DNA of 64,000 bases from positions 62,001 to 126,000 of the forward strand of contig AP006628.2 of the NCBI GenBank assembly GCA_000009845.1, in the 5' to 3' direction. Below the pieces are notes generated by a model. The model had not been told where the DNA came from, searched no databases, and saw only the letters and a list, made by a program, of their open reading frames with translations. Position 1 is the stretch's first letter. Each line of letters starts with the position of its first letter. Positions 18,717 through 28,297 of this stretch are shown here, piece by piece. This DNA is from Onion yellows phytoplasma OY-M. Lineage in GTDB: Bacteria; Bacillota_I; Bacilli_A; Acholeplasmatales; Acholeplasmataceae. A program made the position numbers and the translations under genes.

Positions 18717-19424
18717 ATGATTAATAAAAGGATTTTGCGAAATCGAAAAATTATTTTGAATTGCACAAACAATCTCCTTAAGCAAGAAATCCTACGTATA
18801 AATAACTCTGATTACCCTGGACTAAATCAAGCCCAAAAAATAACCAATGAAAAAAATCAAATTACACATATTATTTTTCCTGATGGAGCTATTGAGGAAT
18901 TCAACCCCGAAAATAAAATGCTTATCCAAACTGTTTACCCCAAAGAAGGTATAATAATTCTTAATAGTTTATTTACAATAAAAGCAGATAAAGAATATAA
19001 TCCTTCCACAAATATACCTAATTGCCAAAAAAATATTTCATTATTATCTTTTGAAGATACAAATTTTTCCTCAAATTCCCAAGATATCACAAAATATGTT
19101 GAATCAAAATTAAAGAAACAAGAAATAACAGAAACATTTTCAAATGGCAAACCTAATAAAATAATTACTACTTATTATTATAGCGGCAACGAATGTAAAA
19201 ATGAATACGATGAAAATGAAAAATTAATTTCAACAACTATGAAATTTGACCCAGATAGAATAATAAAATATTTAGACAATGAAGTAGATCAAGTTAAAAT
19301 AGAAATAATTTACAAACAAAGCGAAAAAAATGATAAACCTACAGAAACATATCCATATGAAGGAAAATGCCAATATTGCACTCAAATCCTTAAACCTGAT
19401 GACAAAATTTTATTAATTAAATGA
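18717..19424 (+). CDS. DUF2963-like repeat protein
   Basis: 235 residues. The segment THIIFPDGAIEEFNPENK resembles the block in the broken gene just upstream and the DUF2963 repeat known from phytoplasmas (Y/FxPDGxxxxxNPxxxK). ITTYYYSGNECKNEYDENEK looks like another repeat. The C-terminus has CQYC and the ending KPDDKILLIK. No signal peptide and no ribosome-binding site are seen at the ATG, so the gene may once have been joined to the membrane anchor at 18301. Function unknown. Confidence 0.6.
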   Translation: MINKRILRNRKIILNCTNNLLKQEILRINNSDYPGLNQAQKITNEKNQITHIIFPDGAIEEFNPENKMLIQTVYPKEGIIILNSLFTIKADKEYNPSTNIPNCQKNISLLSFEDTNFSSNSQDITKYVESKLKKQEITETFSNGKPNKIITTYYYSGNECKNEYDENEKLISTTMKFDPDRIIKYLDNEVDQVKIEIIYKQSEKNDKPTETYPYEGKCQYCTQILKPDDKILLIK

Positions 19425-19476
19425 AAAAATATTATATTAAATTTGTGATGTTTTTTAGTAACCAAAAACTTCACGA

Positions 19477-19707
19477 TTGATTATTTTACTTTGTTTTATC
19501 TTGGAATTTTTTCAACCCGCAGTAATAAAACTTACACCAGAAAAAATTTATTTAAAATATCTTAATTCCATTATTACTTTTTTGATGATTATCTTTTTAA
19601 TTTATAAATTGTCATCTAAAATGCCAATTCCACCAAGTAAGAACAACAAATCTAAGAAAACTAACAAACCTTATAAAGCTAAAATAAAAAAAAGTAAAAA
19701 CACGTAA
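19477..19707 (+). CDS. Small membrane protein, doubtful
   Basis: 76 residues from a TTG start, with two hydrophobic stretches (IILLCFILEFF and ITFLMIIFLIYKL) and a very basic tail (KKTNKPYKAKIKKSKN). There is no ribosome-binding site and no known relative. It may be a remnant. Confidence 0.3.
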   Translation: MIILLCFILEFFQPAVIKLTPEKIYLKYLNSIITFLMIIFLIYKLSSKMPIPPSKNNKSKKTNKPYKAKIKKSKNT

Positions 19708-19781
19708 TTATAATAAGAATAAAAATGTTAGGTTTAATAATATAGAGTATCAAAATACAAACATTTTAATGAAACACACAC

Positions 19782-20084
19782 ATGTTAAATCCTAAAGATA
19801 GTTTTTTGAATAGATTAGCAAATGTTAGGTATACAGCCAATAAAAGCAATACATGTTTTTCTTTGTGTGCCTTTTTAACATTTGCCCTTATAAGCTCATA
19901 TTTGTTTGTATATATTTGTAATTTTTATTTTAATCCTTGCATTTCTCATGACAGACCTTTCTTTTTGGGTTTTGTTTTTGCCCTAGCTATTGCATCTTTG
20001 ATAGCAGTAGTTAGTTTTTCCTTTGTTGTTGGTGCCCTAAGCACTCATTTATTTTTATTAATTAAACATAAAGGTAGTTATTGA
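19782..20084 (+). CDS. Small two-TM membrane protein of unknown function
   Basis: 100 residues with two long hydrophobic helices (FSLCAFLTFALISSYLFVYI and LGFVFALAIASLIAVVSFSF, the second followed by VV). A short polar loop with Cys and His lies between them. The ribosome-binding site is poor. Not recognised. Confidence 0.45.
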   Translation: MLNPKDSFLNRLANVRYTANKSNTCFSLCAFLTFALISSYLFVYICNFYFNPCISHDRPFFLGFVFALAIASLIAVVSFSFVVGALSTHLFLLIKHKGSY

Positions 20085-20174
20085 CCAAAAGTCTATAATT
20101 TAAATTTATATTTACATTCCAAACCTATGAAGTGTTCCAAAACTTTAGACACTTTTTGCTTTTTAAAAATTCTT

Positions 20175-20204
20175 TAAGACTAACTATTAAGTTAGTCTTT
20201 TTTT
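20175..20204 (+). terminator. Terminator at left side of the PMU
   Basis: Stem AAGACTAACT/AGTTAGTCTT and a T run, just upstream of the sigma-factor gene. Confidence 0.75.
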
Positions 20205-20267
20205 CTTTTCCAAGACTAAAAAAATCATTTCCTCTCTTTTCTAAAAAAATTTTTAGAAAGGAATTAA

Positions 20268-20870
20268 ATGTTAAGAAAAGAATTATTTAAAGTTTTTTAA
20301 AAAAACAAAAAGAATTTAGAAATTCGTAATCAATTAATCACACTTCATTTACCATTAGTCAAAAAAATAGTAAATCAATTTAAATATTATCCTCGAGTTT
20401 TAACTAAAGAAGATTTATATCAAGAAGGAATTTTAGGATTAATCAAAGCCCTCAATCATTACCAAGATTTAGGTTATGACTTTATCGCCTACGCTACTCC
20501 AACTATCAAATCTGAAATCAATGAACTAATAAGAAAAAGCCATTCTCCTTCAATCCCCCAAAAAAATCATAAAAAGGATAATCTTTCTTTTCGAGAAGAA
20601 TTTTATGAACCATATCAAATAAATAAACTAAACCCCCATCAATTATGGTTAAAACAAGTTAATCATGAAATTTTTTTAAAAAAAATGAAAGTTAAGTTAA
20701 GCAAAACCGAATTCAAAATTATCCATTTAAGTTTTGGCGTTCCTTTAGGGAATATCAATGAAGATTATCAAAAATGTTATACCAACACCGAAATAGCTGA
20801 AAAACTTAATTTATCTTTAAAACAAGTAGAAAATATTAAAAACATCGCTATCAAAAAATTAAAAAAATAA
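20268..20870 (+). pseudogene. PMU sigma-70-type factor (SigF-like) with early stop
   Basis: After GAAAGGAATTAA and ATG, the frame stops at codon 11 (TAA 20298-20300) and is then open to 20870. The open part has sigma region 2 (ITLHLPLVKKIVNQFKYYP, EDLYQEGILGLIKALNHYQ, FIAYATPTIKSEI) and region 4 with a helix-turn-helix (YTNTEIAEKLNLSLKQVENI). About 190 residues remain after the stop, short for a housekeeping factor and usual for the phytoplasma PMU sigma factor, which is thought to direct element or host-switch genes. Without readthrough or a non-standard start only a 10-residue peptide is made. Confidence 0.8.
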
Positions 20871-20960
20871 AAAAACGTTAAAACCTATCGTTCGTCCGTA
20901 ATGACTTTAAACTATTAATTCAAAAAAATATTTCGTTTAAGTGATAAAAAAATAAAAATC

Positions 20961-20987
20961 AGATTACTTTAAAGTAATCTTTTTTTT
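20961..20987 (+). terminator. Terminator after sigma gene
   Basis: Perfect palindrome GATTACTTTAAAGTAATC with a T8 tail. Confidence 0.8.
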
Positions 20988-21132
20988 ATATCAAAATCAA
21001 GCATAAAACTTTTGAAACAATAGTAATAAAAGATTCCAACACCAATAAATTAAATAGTCGTACAATACATTTTTTCCAAAAGTTTTATTAATGAAGAAAT
21101 CAAATATATATCAAAAAAAGGAAAAATAAAAT

Positions 21133-21459
21133 ATGTTAAATAAAGTTCAATTAATCGGCCGTCTCAGCCATGATTTAGAAAAACAATATATCAATTCAAA
21201 CAACGAACAAATCCCTAAAATCGATTTTCAATTAGCGGTTACCCTTAAAGAGATAACCCAATTCATCCTTTGTGGTGGTTTTCGAAAACAAGCTGACAAC
21301 ATGAAAAATATTTAAATAAGGGTCAAAATTTATCTTGAAGGGATTTTATCCATCCAAAAATACATGAATAATGAAGGTCAAACCAAAATCAATACTAAAG
21401 TTATTCTTCAAAACGTGATCTTTTTAGATAATAAACCTCAAGAAAATTTACCTTTTTAA
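21133..21459 (+). pseudogene. ssb: Single-stranded DNA-binding protein (PMU copy), broken
   Basis: MLNKVQLIGRLSHDLEKQY is a standard SSB N-terminus, and DFQLAVTLK and FRKQADNM are OB-fold landmarks. The frame ends at TAA 21313-21315 where the family should read a tyrosine-leucine-asparagine-lysine-glycine stretch. That stretch is visible for a few codons in another frame, and the original frame then resumes (KIYLEGILSIQKYMNNEGQ ... ENLPF). Two compensating small indels around 21310-21335 explain this. The C-terminal ENLPF resembles the acidic SSB tail in reduced form. It would coat single strands during PMU replication. Confidence 0.8.
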
Positions 21460-21500
21460 AAAAATAGATTTAATAACAATCAAATAAACTATAATCATCT

Positions 21501-21528
21501 AACCCCTTTTGAAAAAAGGGTTTTTTTA
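21501..21528 (+). terminator. Terminator after ssb
   Basis: Stem ACCCCTTTT/AAAAGGG with a T7 tail. Confidence 0.75.
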
Positions 21529-21593
21529 TTTGAAAAAAACACAACAAATTGGTAAGGACACTAAAAGAAATAAAAAAATAAAGGAGAAAAAAT

Positions 21594-21884
21594 ATGACTA
21601 AAAAAGAATTAATTAAAAAAACCGCTGAGGTAAATAAAACCTCAATTTCAAAAACAGAAGAATTTTATCATATCTTCGAAAATACTTTAATCAAAGCTAT
21701 CACTACTAATGAAGAAGTAGTTTTATCACCTCAAATCGGTAAATTCCAATTAAAACCAAGAAAAGCCTACATCGGTAGAAACCCTAAAACAAAGAAAAAA
21801 TTAAAAATTCCTGCCAAAACAGTAGTCGCTTTTAAACTTTCAAAATCCATTAAAGATAAAGCGAAAACTTTAATTTTAAAATAA
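21594..21884 (+). CDS. hup: HU/IHF-family DNA-bending protein (PMU copy)
   Basis: 96 residues. MTKKELIKKTAEVNKTSISK is the N-terminal helical part, and GRNPKTKKKLKIPAKTVVAF is the HU signature that forms the DNA-gripping arms, with the Pro that kinks DNA. The length is normal for HU. AAAGGAGAAAAA precedes the ATG. In PMUs this gene (often called himA) travels with ssb and dnaB/dnaG and probably organises the element's DNA. It is intact. Confidence 0.93.
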   Translation: MTKKELIKKTAEVNKTSISKTEEFYHIFENTLIKAITTNEEVVLSPQIGKFQLKPRKAYIGRNPKTKKKLKIPAKTVVAFKLSKSIKDKAKTLILK

Positions 21885-21926
21885 CCCAATTATTTTCTTT
21901 CAAAAACCTAAGAAAGGAGGTTCTCT

Positions 21927-24229
21927 ATGACATTAAACAAAAAAATTTATCTGAGTTTGATCGGATTATTAAGTTTAGGTTTCTTGATTTTATTAATCTT
22001 TGGCATCACTCATTCTCGTCCACCAACTAAAAACCCAACATCAACTAAACAACCCTCATCAACACAACAACAAAAGATCGAAAACCAAATCAAATTAAAG
22101 AACAAACCAAAATTCAAGCGCTCCAACAACAAGATCGCACTTTAAAAACCCAAATTGATGAAAATGTTAAAACTTTAACCGACATTATTACTAAAATTAA
22201 AACTCTGCAAACCGAATTAACTAATAATCCGCAATTACCTCCGACCATTAAAACCCAAAAACAACAACAATTAACAGAACTGAAAAATCAACAACAAACC
22301 CAACAAGCCTTAGTCAATAATTTAATGGAGCAAAGGAAAGCGTTAAACCAAAATCAAAAAGAAAAACAAGAAGAATTAGAAAAATTAGCACAAGAAAAAG
22401 CCCAACTGCAAACCCAAGAAAACCTCCAACAACAAATTTCCCACTTAAATCAAGCTCTTAATTATGTGGAAGCTAATCAAAAAAGAATTGAAGAATTAAA
22501 AACTCAAAAAGAATATCGAAAAAAACAAACCGAATTAAAAAATTTCAAGGATTTTCAACTTTTCTTAACTGATCAAAAATTAGCTTTTGAAAAACAAAAG
22601 AAAAATTTAACTATCCAATTAAATCATTTAAAAGAAAACAAACCTCTTCTTCATACTAAAAAACAAGTGACATTTAAAGACGTTTACGGCATGGAAAGTG
22701 AAAAAGAAGAATTAGAAGACTTATTAACTTATTTTCGCACCAACCAATCTTTAATTAACTTCGATCAAGTCCGCCCTAAAGGTTATTTACTTTATGGTCC
22801 GCCAGGAACAGGTAAAACCTTCTTAATCAAAGCTCTTTGTGGTGAGGCTAATGTTCACTTTATTAACTTAATTCCTTCCAAATTCCGACAAAAATACATT
22901 GGTGAAGGAGAAAAAGAAGTGGATAAAGTTTGGCAAGAAGCAGAAAGTCATGATAAAACCATTATCTTTATTGATGAAATTGAAGGATTAGAAAATCGTA
23001 ATGATTCCAACATTTCTTCAGGAGGAGTCAATGTGATTAATACTTTATTAGATAAATTAGATGGGTTTAATAGTAGTAATAAAAAAATTGTCTTAATGGG
23101 AGCGACTAATAATCTTCATAAAATTGATACGGCTTTACGCAGTCGTTTTAGTAAAGAAATCTTTATCGGTCATTTAAAAGATCATGAAATTGAAGGTTAT
23201 TTAAAACATATTATCACCCCTTATCAAATTAGTTATCATACTTTCTTAGCTTTAAAAGAGATTACCCAATTATGTCAAGGCAAAAATCTTTCTAACCGTG
23301 ATTTAACCACGATCATCGAAGAAGCTTACAAAAAAACGGCTAAATGGGCTCAACAAAACCCTCAAACCCACGAAGTTATGTTGCCTTCTGATATCGAAGA
23401 AGTCTTAAATTTGAAATTAAAAACAAAACCCGATCATCAACAAGTGCAACAACGCCGAGCAGCTTGTGAAAATCAATACGCTCAATGGCGAGAAGGATTC
23501 AATCAATATTTAGATAAACCCAAAGATGAAACTAAAATTGAATGTCGCTATACCTTTGATGGTTTAAACGGAATTAACTATTACAATCTTCGCTATTCTC
23601 AAATCCAAACGGAATTAAATAATATTAATCAGCAATTAACTAAAATCCACCAAGAAAATAAAATCTCCCAATTAGAACAAGAGTTAGTAACTTTAAACCA
23701 AACACTTGACAAATACGAACAAACGATTAAAGATAAAAACCAAGAAATCATCGATATTAAAAATAAACTTAAAACTCTTCCAACTCAAGAAGAAAGATTA
23801 AGAAAAGAATTAAAGCTAGTCGAAAATCGTCGCGAAACCCAAAAAGAACCATCTAACTTAGTTTGTTACATCAAAGACCGTCATCCTTTCGACCGTTGGA
23901 ATAAAAATGGTGATACTTATAACCACACTACTTTAGACGGATTTGATTCCGCTTCTTTCGATAAAAAAGATGACAGTCAATTATATTTATATGTAAAATT
24001 CGAAAAACAACAACACAAAGGACCAGGCTTTAATCACTTAATCCTTAAATACAAAGGCCCTAAACACTTCTTAGAAGAAGACAAAGACTATTATCTTGGA
24101 CGTGCTCGCGTCGATGATTCCAATTTCGAATCAACCAATTTCCAACTCCATTTCAACCCTGTCCGTAAAACTTTATCTCTTTACCAAGATAAACATAACG
24201 CTGTACCTCAAAATAATAATCAAAAATAA
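21927..24229 (+). pseudogene. Membrane-anchored AAA+ ATPase (FtsH/HflB-like, no protease domain), frameshifted
   Basis: AAAGGAGG precedes MTLNKKIYLSLIGLLSLGFL, a membrane anchor. The first ORF ends at 22145. The reading continues in a second frame (KIQALQQQDRTLKTQIDENV), which becomes the ORF 22325-24229. Together this is about 767 residues: TM anchor, long Gln/Glu/Lys coiled coil, AAA+ domain, then a C-terminal domain. Walker A is GPPGTGKT, Walker B is IIFIDEIE, and the FtsH-type second region of homology is GATNNLHKIDTALRSRF. The zinc-protease motif HExxH of FtsH is absent. The last ~120 residues (NLVCYIKDRHPFDRWN to about LHFNPVRKTLSLY) recur in the protein at 26612. The shift lies between about 22065 and 22095. 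It would remodel proteins or DNA complexes at the membrane, and its partner is unknown. Confidence 0.8.
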
Positions 24230-24242
24230 TTCCACCAACATT

Positions 24243-24269
24243 AAAAGACTCTAAATGAGAGTCTTTTTT
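24243..24269 (+). terminator. Terminator after AAA+ gene
   Basis: Stem AAAGACTCT/AGAGTCTTT with a T tail. Confidence 0.8.
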
Positions 24270-24314
24270 ATTTTAAAAAAACTTTAAAAATCAAAAAGAA
24301 GGTGAGAAAACAAA

Positions 24315-24587
24315 ATGGAAATGCATAAAAAACATTTTATTTATATTTATTTAATAATTGTTGTCACATCAATCATTACAACTTATAACTTTGTTAACCA
24401 TAATAATTTAGAAAAACATATTAACCTTCAAAACAATCATTTAAAAGAAAAAATTAACCTTATTGAAAAGGAAATGGACGAATTCCAACAAGAAACCCAA
24501 AATAATTTTAAAAAAATTAATGAAAAAATAGATAAATTAGAAGAAATGATAATAAATCAAAATAAATCCAATCAAGAAAGCGAGTAA
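24315..24587 (+). CDS. Small membrane-anchored coiled-coil protein
   Basis: 90 residues. One hydrophobic N-terminal helix (FIYIYLIIVVTSIITTY) is followed by a charged heptad-like helix (LKEKINLIEKEMDEFQQETQ ... INEKIDKLEEMI). GAAGGTGAG lies upstream of the ATG. The next gene starts 4 bases after its stop, so both are likely co-translated. The family is known only as a PMU-type hypothetical, and no function can be assigned. Confidence 0.7.
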   Translation: MEMHKKHFIYIYLIIVVTSIITTYNFVNHNNLEKHINLQNNHLKEKINLIEKEMDEFQQETQNNFKKINEKIDKLEEMIINQNKSNQESE

Positions 24588-24591
24588 AAAT

Positions 24592-25452
24592 ATGTCAAAA
24601 AAAACAAATAAAAACAGTAAAAATCAATCCAAAAACAATAAATCTAACGAAATAATTATCAAAAGAAAAAATCCAACTCCTAAAATAATTATCGAAACTC
24701 AAACTAAAAAAGAAAACTGGTTGTTTAAAATCATTAAAACTTTCTTTAACATCTTCAAATGGTTCATCCCATTATTATTAATTGGTGGAGCGTTTTATTG
24801 GACCCTTTTCAAATTCTTTCCTGAAGTTTTAAACCAAATCAACGCTTTTACCAGTAACGCTGTAACTAAAACTAAAATATTATACGATAAAGCCACACAA
24901 CCAATTCGCACTTTTGTTGAATATATCTATAATAAACTAACAGGCAACGATAAAGATCCTAATCACGTTCCTTCACCACAAAATAAATTAGGTTATTATC
25001 TAGCAACTACTTTAAGCGTCATCGGTATTTGTTTAGGAATTGGTAAAATTGGTAATTGGTTAAAAAGCAGGAAGAAAAAAACCATCAAAAAAGGCACCAC
25101 AAAAGCCATTAAAAAAACTGCTCCTTCTAAATTGGCTAATTTAGGCGGTAAAGCGTTAAGAATTGGTAGTAAAGCTTTATTTTTGGTTTCTTTAGCTTCA
25201 ACTGCTTATGAACTTTACCAATTTTATCGCGAAGAAAATAAAACTCCTAATCCACCACAACAATTAACTAATAAAATAGAAAATCCCTCAACACCAATCT
25301 CCCAAACACCATCTATTCAACAATCATTCAATCCAACTATTATTGAAAATGAAGAATCAAATATAACTAACAATAATGAAGATAAAACAGAAACAACCCA
25401 AGAAGAAATAACTCAAGAAGAAAGTGAAAGTGGTAATCTTAACAATCCCTGA
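24592..25452 (+). CDS. PMU membrane protein, N-terminal part of a larger broken gene
   Basis: 286 residues: a basic start (MSKKTNKNSKNQSKNNKSNE), a TM segment (WFIPLLLIGGAFYWTLFKFF), two more hydrophobic stretches (YLATTLSVIGICLGIGKIG and ALFLVSLASTAYELY) and a Thr/Glu-rich tail. Near 25440 the coding signal passes to another frame, which begins NPDHGSVESTTEPKHLQQEQ and leads to the coiled-coil protein ending at 26545. The intact ancestor was therefore probably a ~650-residue membrane protein with a long coiled coil, comparable to the 'SMC-like' PMU gene. As it stands, a 286-residue membrane protein is made. Confidence 0.65.
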   Translation: MSKKTNKNSKNQSKNNKSNEIIIKRKNPTPKIIIETQTKKENWLFKIIKTFFNIFKWFIPLLLIGGAFYWTLFKFFPEVLNQINAFTSNAVTKTKILYDKATQPIRTFVEYIYNKLTGNDKDPNHVPSPQNKLGYYLATTLSVIGICLGIGKIGNWLKSRKKKTIKKGTTKAIKKTAPSKLANLGGKALRIGSKALFLVSLASTAYELYQFYREENKTPNPPQQLTNKIENPSTPISQTPSIQQSFNPTIIENEESNITNNNEDKTETTQEEITQEESESGNLNNP

Positions 25453-25582
25453 TCATGGTTCAGTTGAATCAACAACTGAACCAAAACATCTCCAACAAGA
25501 ACAACTCCAACAAAAACCACTACTTGGTGAGGAATTAAAAGAAACTGCCAAAACAACTGAAACACAACAACTAACTCCTTAA

Positions 25583-26545
25583 GAAATCATCAAAGCCAAA
25601 AACTTATTAGAAATCCAACTTCAACAAGAAAAAATTAATAGCTTAACTTTAGAAACCCAAAAAGCCAATTTAGAACATGATTTAATTCAAAAAAAAGAAG
25701 AATTAGAAAACAATCAAAAACTATCTCAAGAAGAAAAACAAGAACTTCAAAAGGAAATCAATCAACAAACCGATAAAATCCGTTCTAAAGAAAATGAAAT
25801 CTTTACCCAAGATCAAAAGATTAATCAATTAGAAACTGACCTTCACCAAGAAAAAACGATCAACACTGAAAAAGAAAAACAAATTAATGAATTAATCAAT
25901 CAAATCAACGAACAAAACCAAATGACCGAACAACTCCAAAACCAACTCCAAGAAAAAAAATCATTAATTGAAACGAAAAATCAAGAATTAATAACCAATC
26001 AAGCTTTATCCCAACAAGAAAAACAAGCACTCCAAAACGAAATTAACCAATTGACTACTAATTTTCAACAAAAAGAAAAAGAATATCAAGCAACTATCTA
26101 CCAAAAAGACCAAGAAATTACCCACTTAAACCAAATCATCAACGAACAAGCAAATGAAATTAACCGTTTAAGCGAGGAATTAGAACAACAAATCGACAAA
26201 TGGGTAAAACAAGGCCTTCACATTGAATCCCTCGAAGGAACCATTAAAGCTTTAGAAAATGTCTCTAGCAAATATTTTGAAGAAAACGCCGAACTCCGTC
26301 ATGAAATTAATAAACTTAAAGAACAAATCAAAGACGAACAAAAAGCCCATGAAGCAACTAAAGTAAAATTAAAAGAAAACAGTGATGAATTAACCCAAAA
26401 AACAACAGAATACGATAAAATTAAAGATACCATAAAAAACCAAAAAACCTGGAAAGGTTCAATTCAACCCTTTACTACAAAAATTAAAGACGACGTAAAC
26501 AAAAAAGTCGAAAATGTAACTTCTTGGTTCAAAAAATGGTTTTAA
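25583..26545 (+). pseudogene. Long coiled-coil protein, C-terminal part of the gene starting at 24592
   Basis: Open from the TAA at 25580-25582, in the frame that continues the previous gene after its shift. The first ATG is at 25922 (207 residues) and has no ribosome-binding site. The sequence is almost entirely Gln/Glu/Lys/Asn coiled coil (KEINQQTDKIRSKENEIF, INRLSEELEQQIDKWVKQG) and ends in KKVENVTSWFKKWF, perhaps an amphipathic tail. It resembles the rod of SMC-like proteins but has no ATPase motifs. The shift and the stop separate it from its membrane domain. Confidence 0.6.
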
Positions 26546-26611
26546 TTAAAATTCAAAAATCAAATGTGTTAAAATGTTGGTATATTATAAATTGCCCGAA
26601 AGGAATTAATC

Positions 26612-27337
26612 ATGTTTAATATTAAAAAAATCATTAAATGGTTTTTTATCATTTTAGGAATACTTCTTTTTTTATTGATTGGTTTTTTCGTTTTAACCGA
26701 AATGGAAATCATTAAATTACCAAAAGAAGAAATTCCTATTTTAAAAGAAACCGCATTTGAAAACATCGAAGAATGGTATGACGACAAACAAAAATGTACA
26801 ATGATTAAAGCCAAATATACTTTTGACGGCCTTAATGGCATCGGATATTATCAACAACAACTCGCTAACAAAGAAAATATCGGATCTTTTGAATTGATGA
26901 AAATTCAAGACCTTCTCGAACTTCAAAAAGAACCCTCTAACTTAGTTTGTTACATCAAAGACCGTCATCCTTTCGACCGTTGGAATAAAAGAGGACTGGA
27001 TTATAAGCAAACCTCAGTGAACGAATTTAAATATTCTAGTTGTGATATGGAAGACGACAGTCATTTATATTCAAATATCAATTTCGAAAAACAATTCAAA
27101 GAAAACTCAAGTGGTAACTGTTTAATCCTTAAATACAAAGGTCCTAAACACTTCTTAGATGAAGACAAAGACTATTACCTTGGATGCTCACATGTTTCCA
27201 ACTCCAATTTCAAATTAACCCATTTTCACCTCCACTTCAACCCAAAAAGAAAAACTTTATCTCTTTATGAAGGTAAACACAATAACGATAAAGCCAAAGA
27301 AGCTGAAAATAATAAAAGAACCAGGGAGGACTGGTGA
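26612..27337 (+). CDS. Membrane-anchored protein sharing the AAA+ gene's C-terminal domain
   Basis: 241 residues. GAAAGGAATT lies upstream of the ATG, and there is an N-terminal TM helix (WFFIILGILLFLLIGFFVL). From residue ~70 it reads YTFDGLNGIGYY, and from ~107 PSNLVCYIKDRHPFDRWN ... LHFNPKRKTLSLYEGK, the same two blocks found at the C-terminus of the AAA+ protein at 21927-24229. The nucleotide match over about 26925-26990 is nearly perfect, so the copy is recent or kept alike by conversion. It may be an adaptor or partner of that ATPase. No known family was recognised. Confidence 0.75.
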   Translation: MFNIKKIIKWFFIILGILLFLLIGFFVLTEMEIIKLPKEEIPILKETAFENIEEWYDDKQKCTMIKAKYTFDGLNGIGYYQQQLANKENIGSFELMKIQDLLELQKEPSNLVCYIKDRHPFDRWNKRGLDYKQTSVNEFKYSSCDMEDDSHLYSNINFEKQFKENSSGNCLILKYKGPKHFLDEDKDYYLGCSHVSNSNFKLTHFHLHFNPKRKTLSLYEGKHNNDKAKEAENNKRTREDW

Positions 27338-27401
27338 TAAAATCTTAACAACTTCCAATATATTAAAATTAAAGGAATAAAAACAAAAGGAGATTTAATT
27401 A

Positions 27402-28103
27402 ATGTTTAAATTACAAAATCAATTTAAAATAATAAGTTTTTGTTTATTTGTTTTATTAGGAATTTTATTTATAACGAATAATTATTATGTTATGGCAATG
27501 AAAAACAATGAATTACAAAATAATTCTAATTTTAACGATAATAACATAGAAATACCTTTTGAAAATTTACCTAAACAACAAACAATTCAAATTAATAATT
27601 CTTTTCATGAAAAGAATATCATTAAATTTTTATTTGAAACAAAAATAAACCTTAGTAAAAAATTAGGGGTTTATGATTTGAAAAATTTAAAAGAAAAATA
27701 CAATGGTTTTTTAATTAAATTTAATATAAATGTAAAACAATTTTTTAATACAAATAATGCTAAAATATGTTTATATAGTAATGCTAGTGATTTAGATAAT
27801 CCTATATATGATCGTTATAATTTTATAGGTTTTTTGGAAAGGATAATAATAGATAATGTTTCTGAAGAAGGATTATTTAATTATAAATTAAAAAATAACA
27901 ACCATATTGAAATATATAAATCTGTATTTAAACAAGGATTAGATAATAATTTGTCGGAATCGGAATTGGAAGAAAATGTTTTTAAAATAATCTTAGATTT
28001 TGATATAAAAAAAGAATCCAATGATTTATATATGTTTTTTATTTTGTATTCATATGGTTTTACAGAATCGAAAAATTATGAATATGGTCAAGAAAATATT
28101 TAG
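27402..28103 (+). CDS. Candidate secreted effector with SVM-type signal peptide
   Basis: 233 residues. The first ~33 residues (MFKLQNQFKIISFCLFVLLG ... NNYYVMAM) are the sequence-variable-mosaic type signal peptide seen on many phytoplasma secreted proteins, so export by Sec and cleavage after VMA are expected. AAAAGGAGATTTAATT precedes the ATG. The mature ~200 residues are hydrophilic, rich in Asn/Lys/Phe, and not a known effector that I can name. The signal-peptide DNA and the bases before it nearly repeat at 28280-28390, the basis of the mosaic pattern. Once released into phloem it could act inside plant cells, but this is inference. Confidence 0.85.
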   Translation: MFKLQNQFKIISFCLFVLLGILFITNNYYVMAMKNNELQNNSNFNDNNIEIPFENLPKQQTIQINNSFHEKNIIKFLFETKINLSKKLGVYDLKNLKEKYNGFLIKFNINVKQFFNTNNAKICLYSNASDLDNPIYDRYNFIGFLERIIIDNVSEEGLFNYKLKNNNHIEIYKSVFKQGLDNNLSESELEENVFKIILDFDIKKESNDLYMFFILYSYGFTESKNYEYGQENI

Positions 28104-28297
28104 TAATGATTAAAATCAAAAATAATTTATTATTATTTAAAATAATGATTTTATTATTAGACACTTTTTAATCTAAATAAAACAATGTTAAGACTAAATA
28201 AGCAAAAATGAAAATAATTATCCTTAAAGAAGTATAAAGATATTAAATACTAACATATTAAAATTTAAAAAATGAAAAATAAAAGGAGATTTAATTA

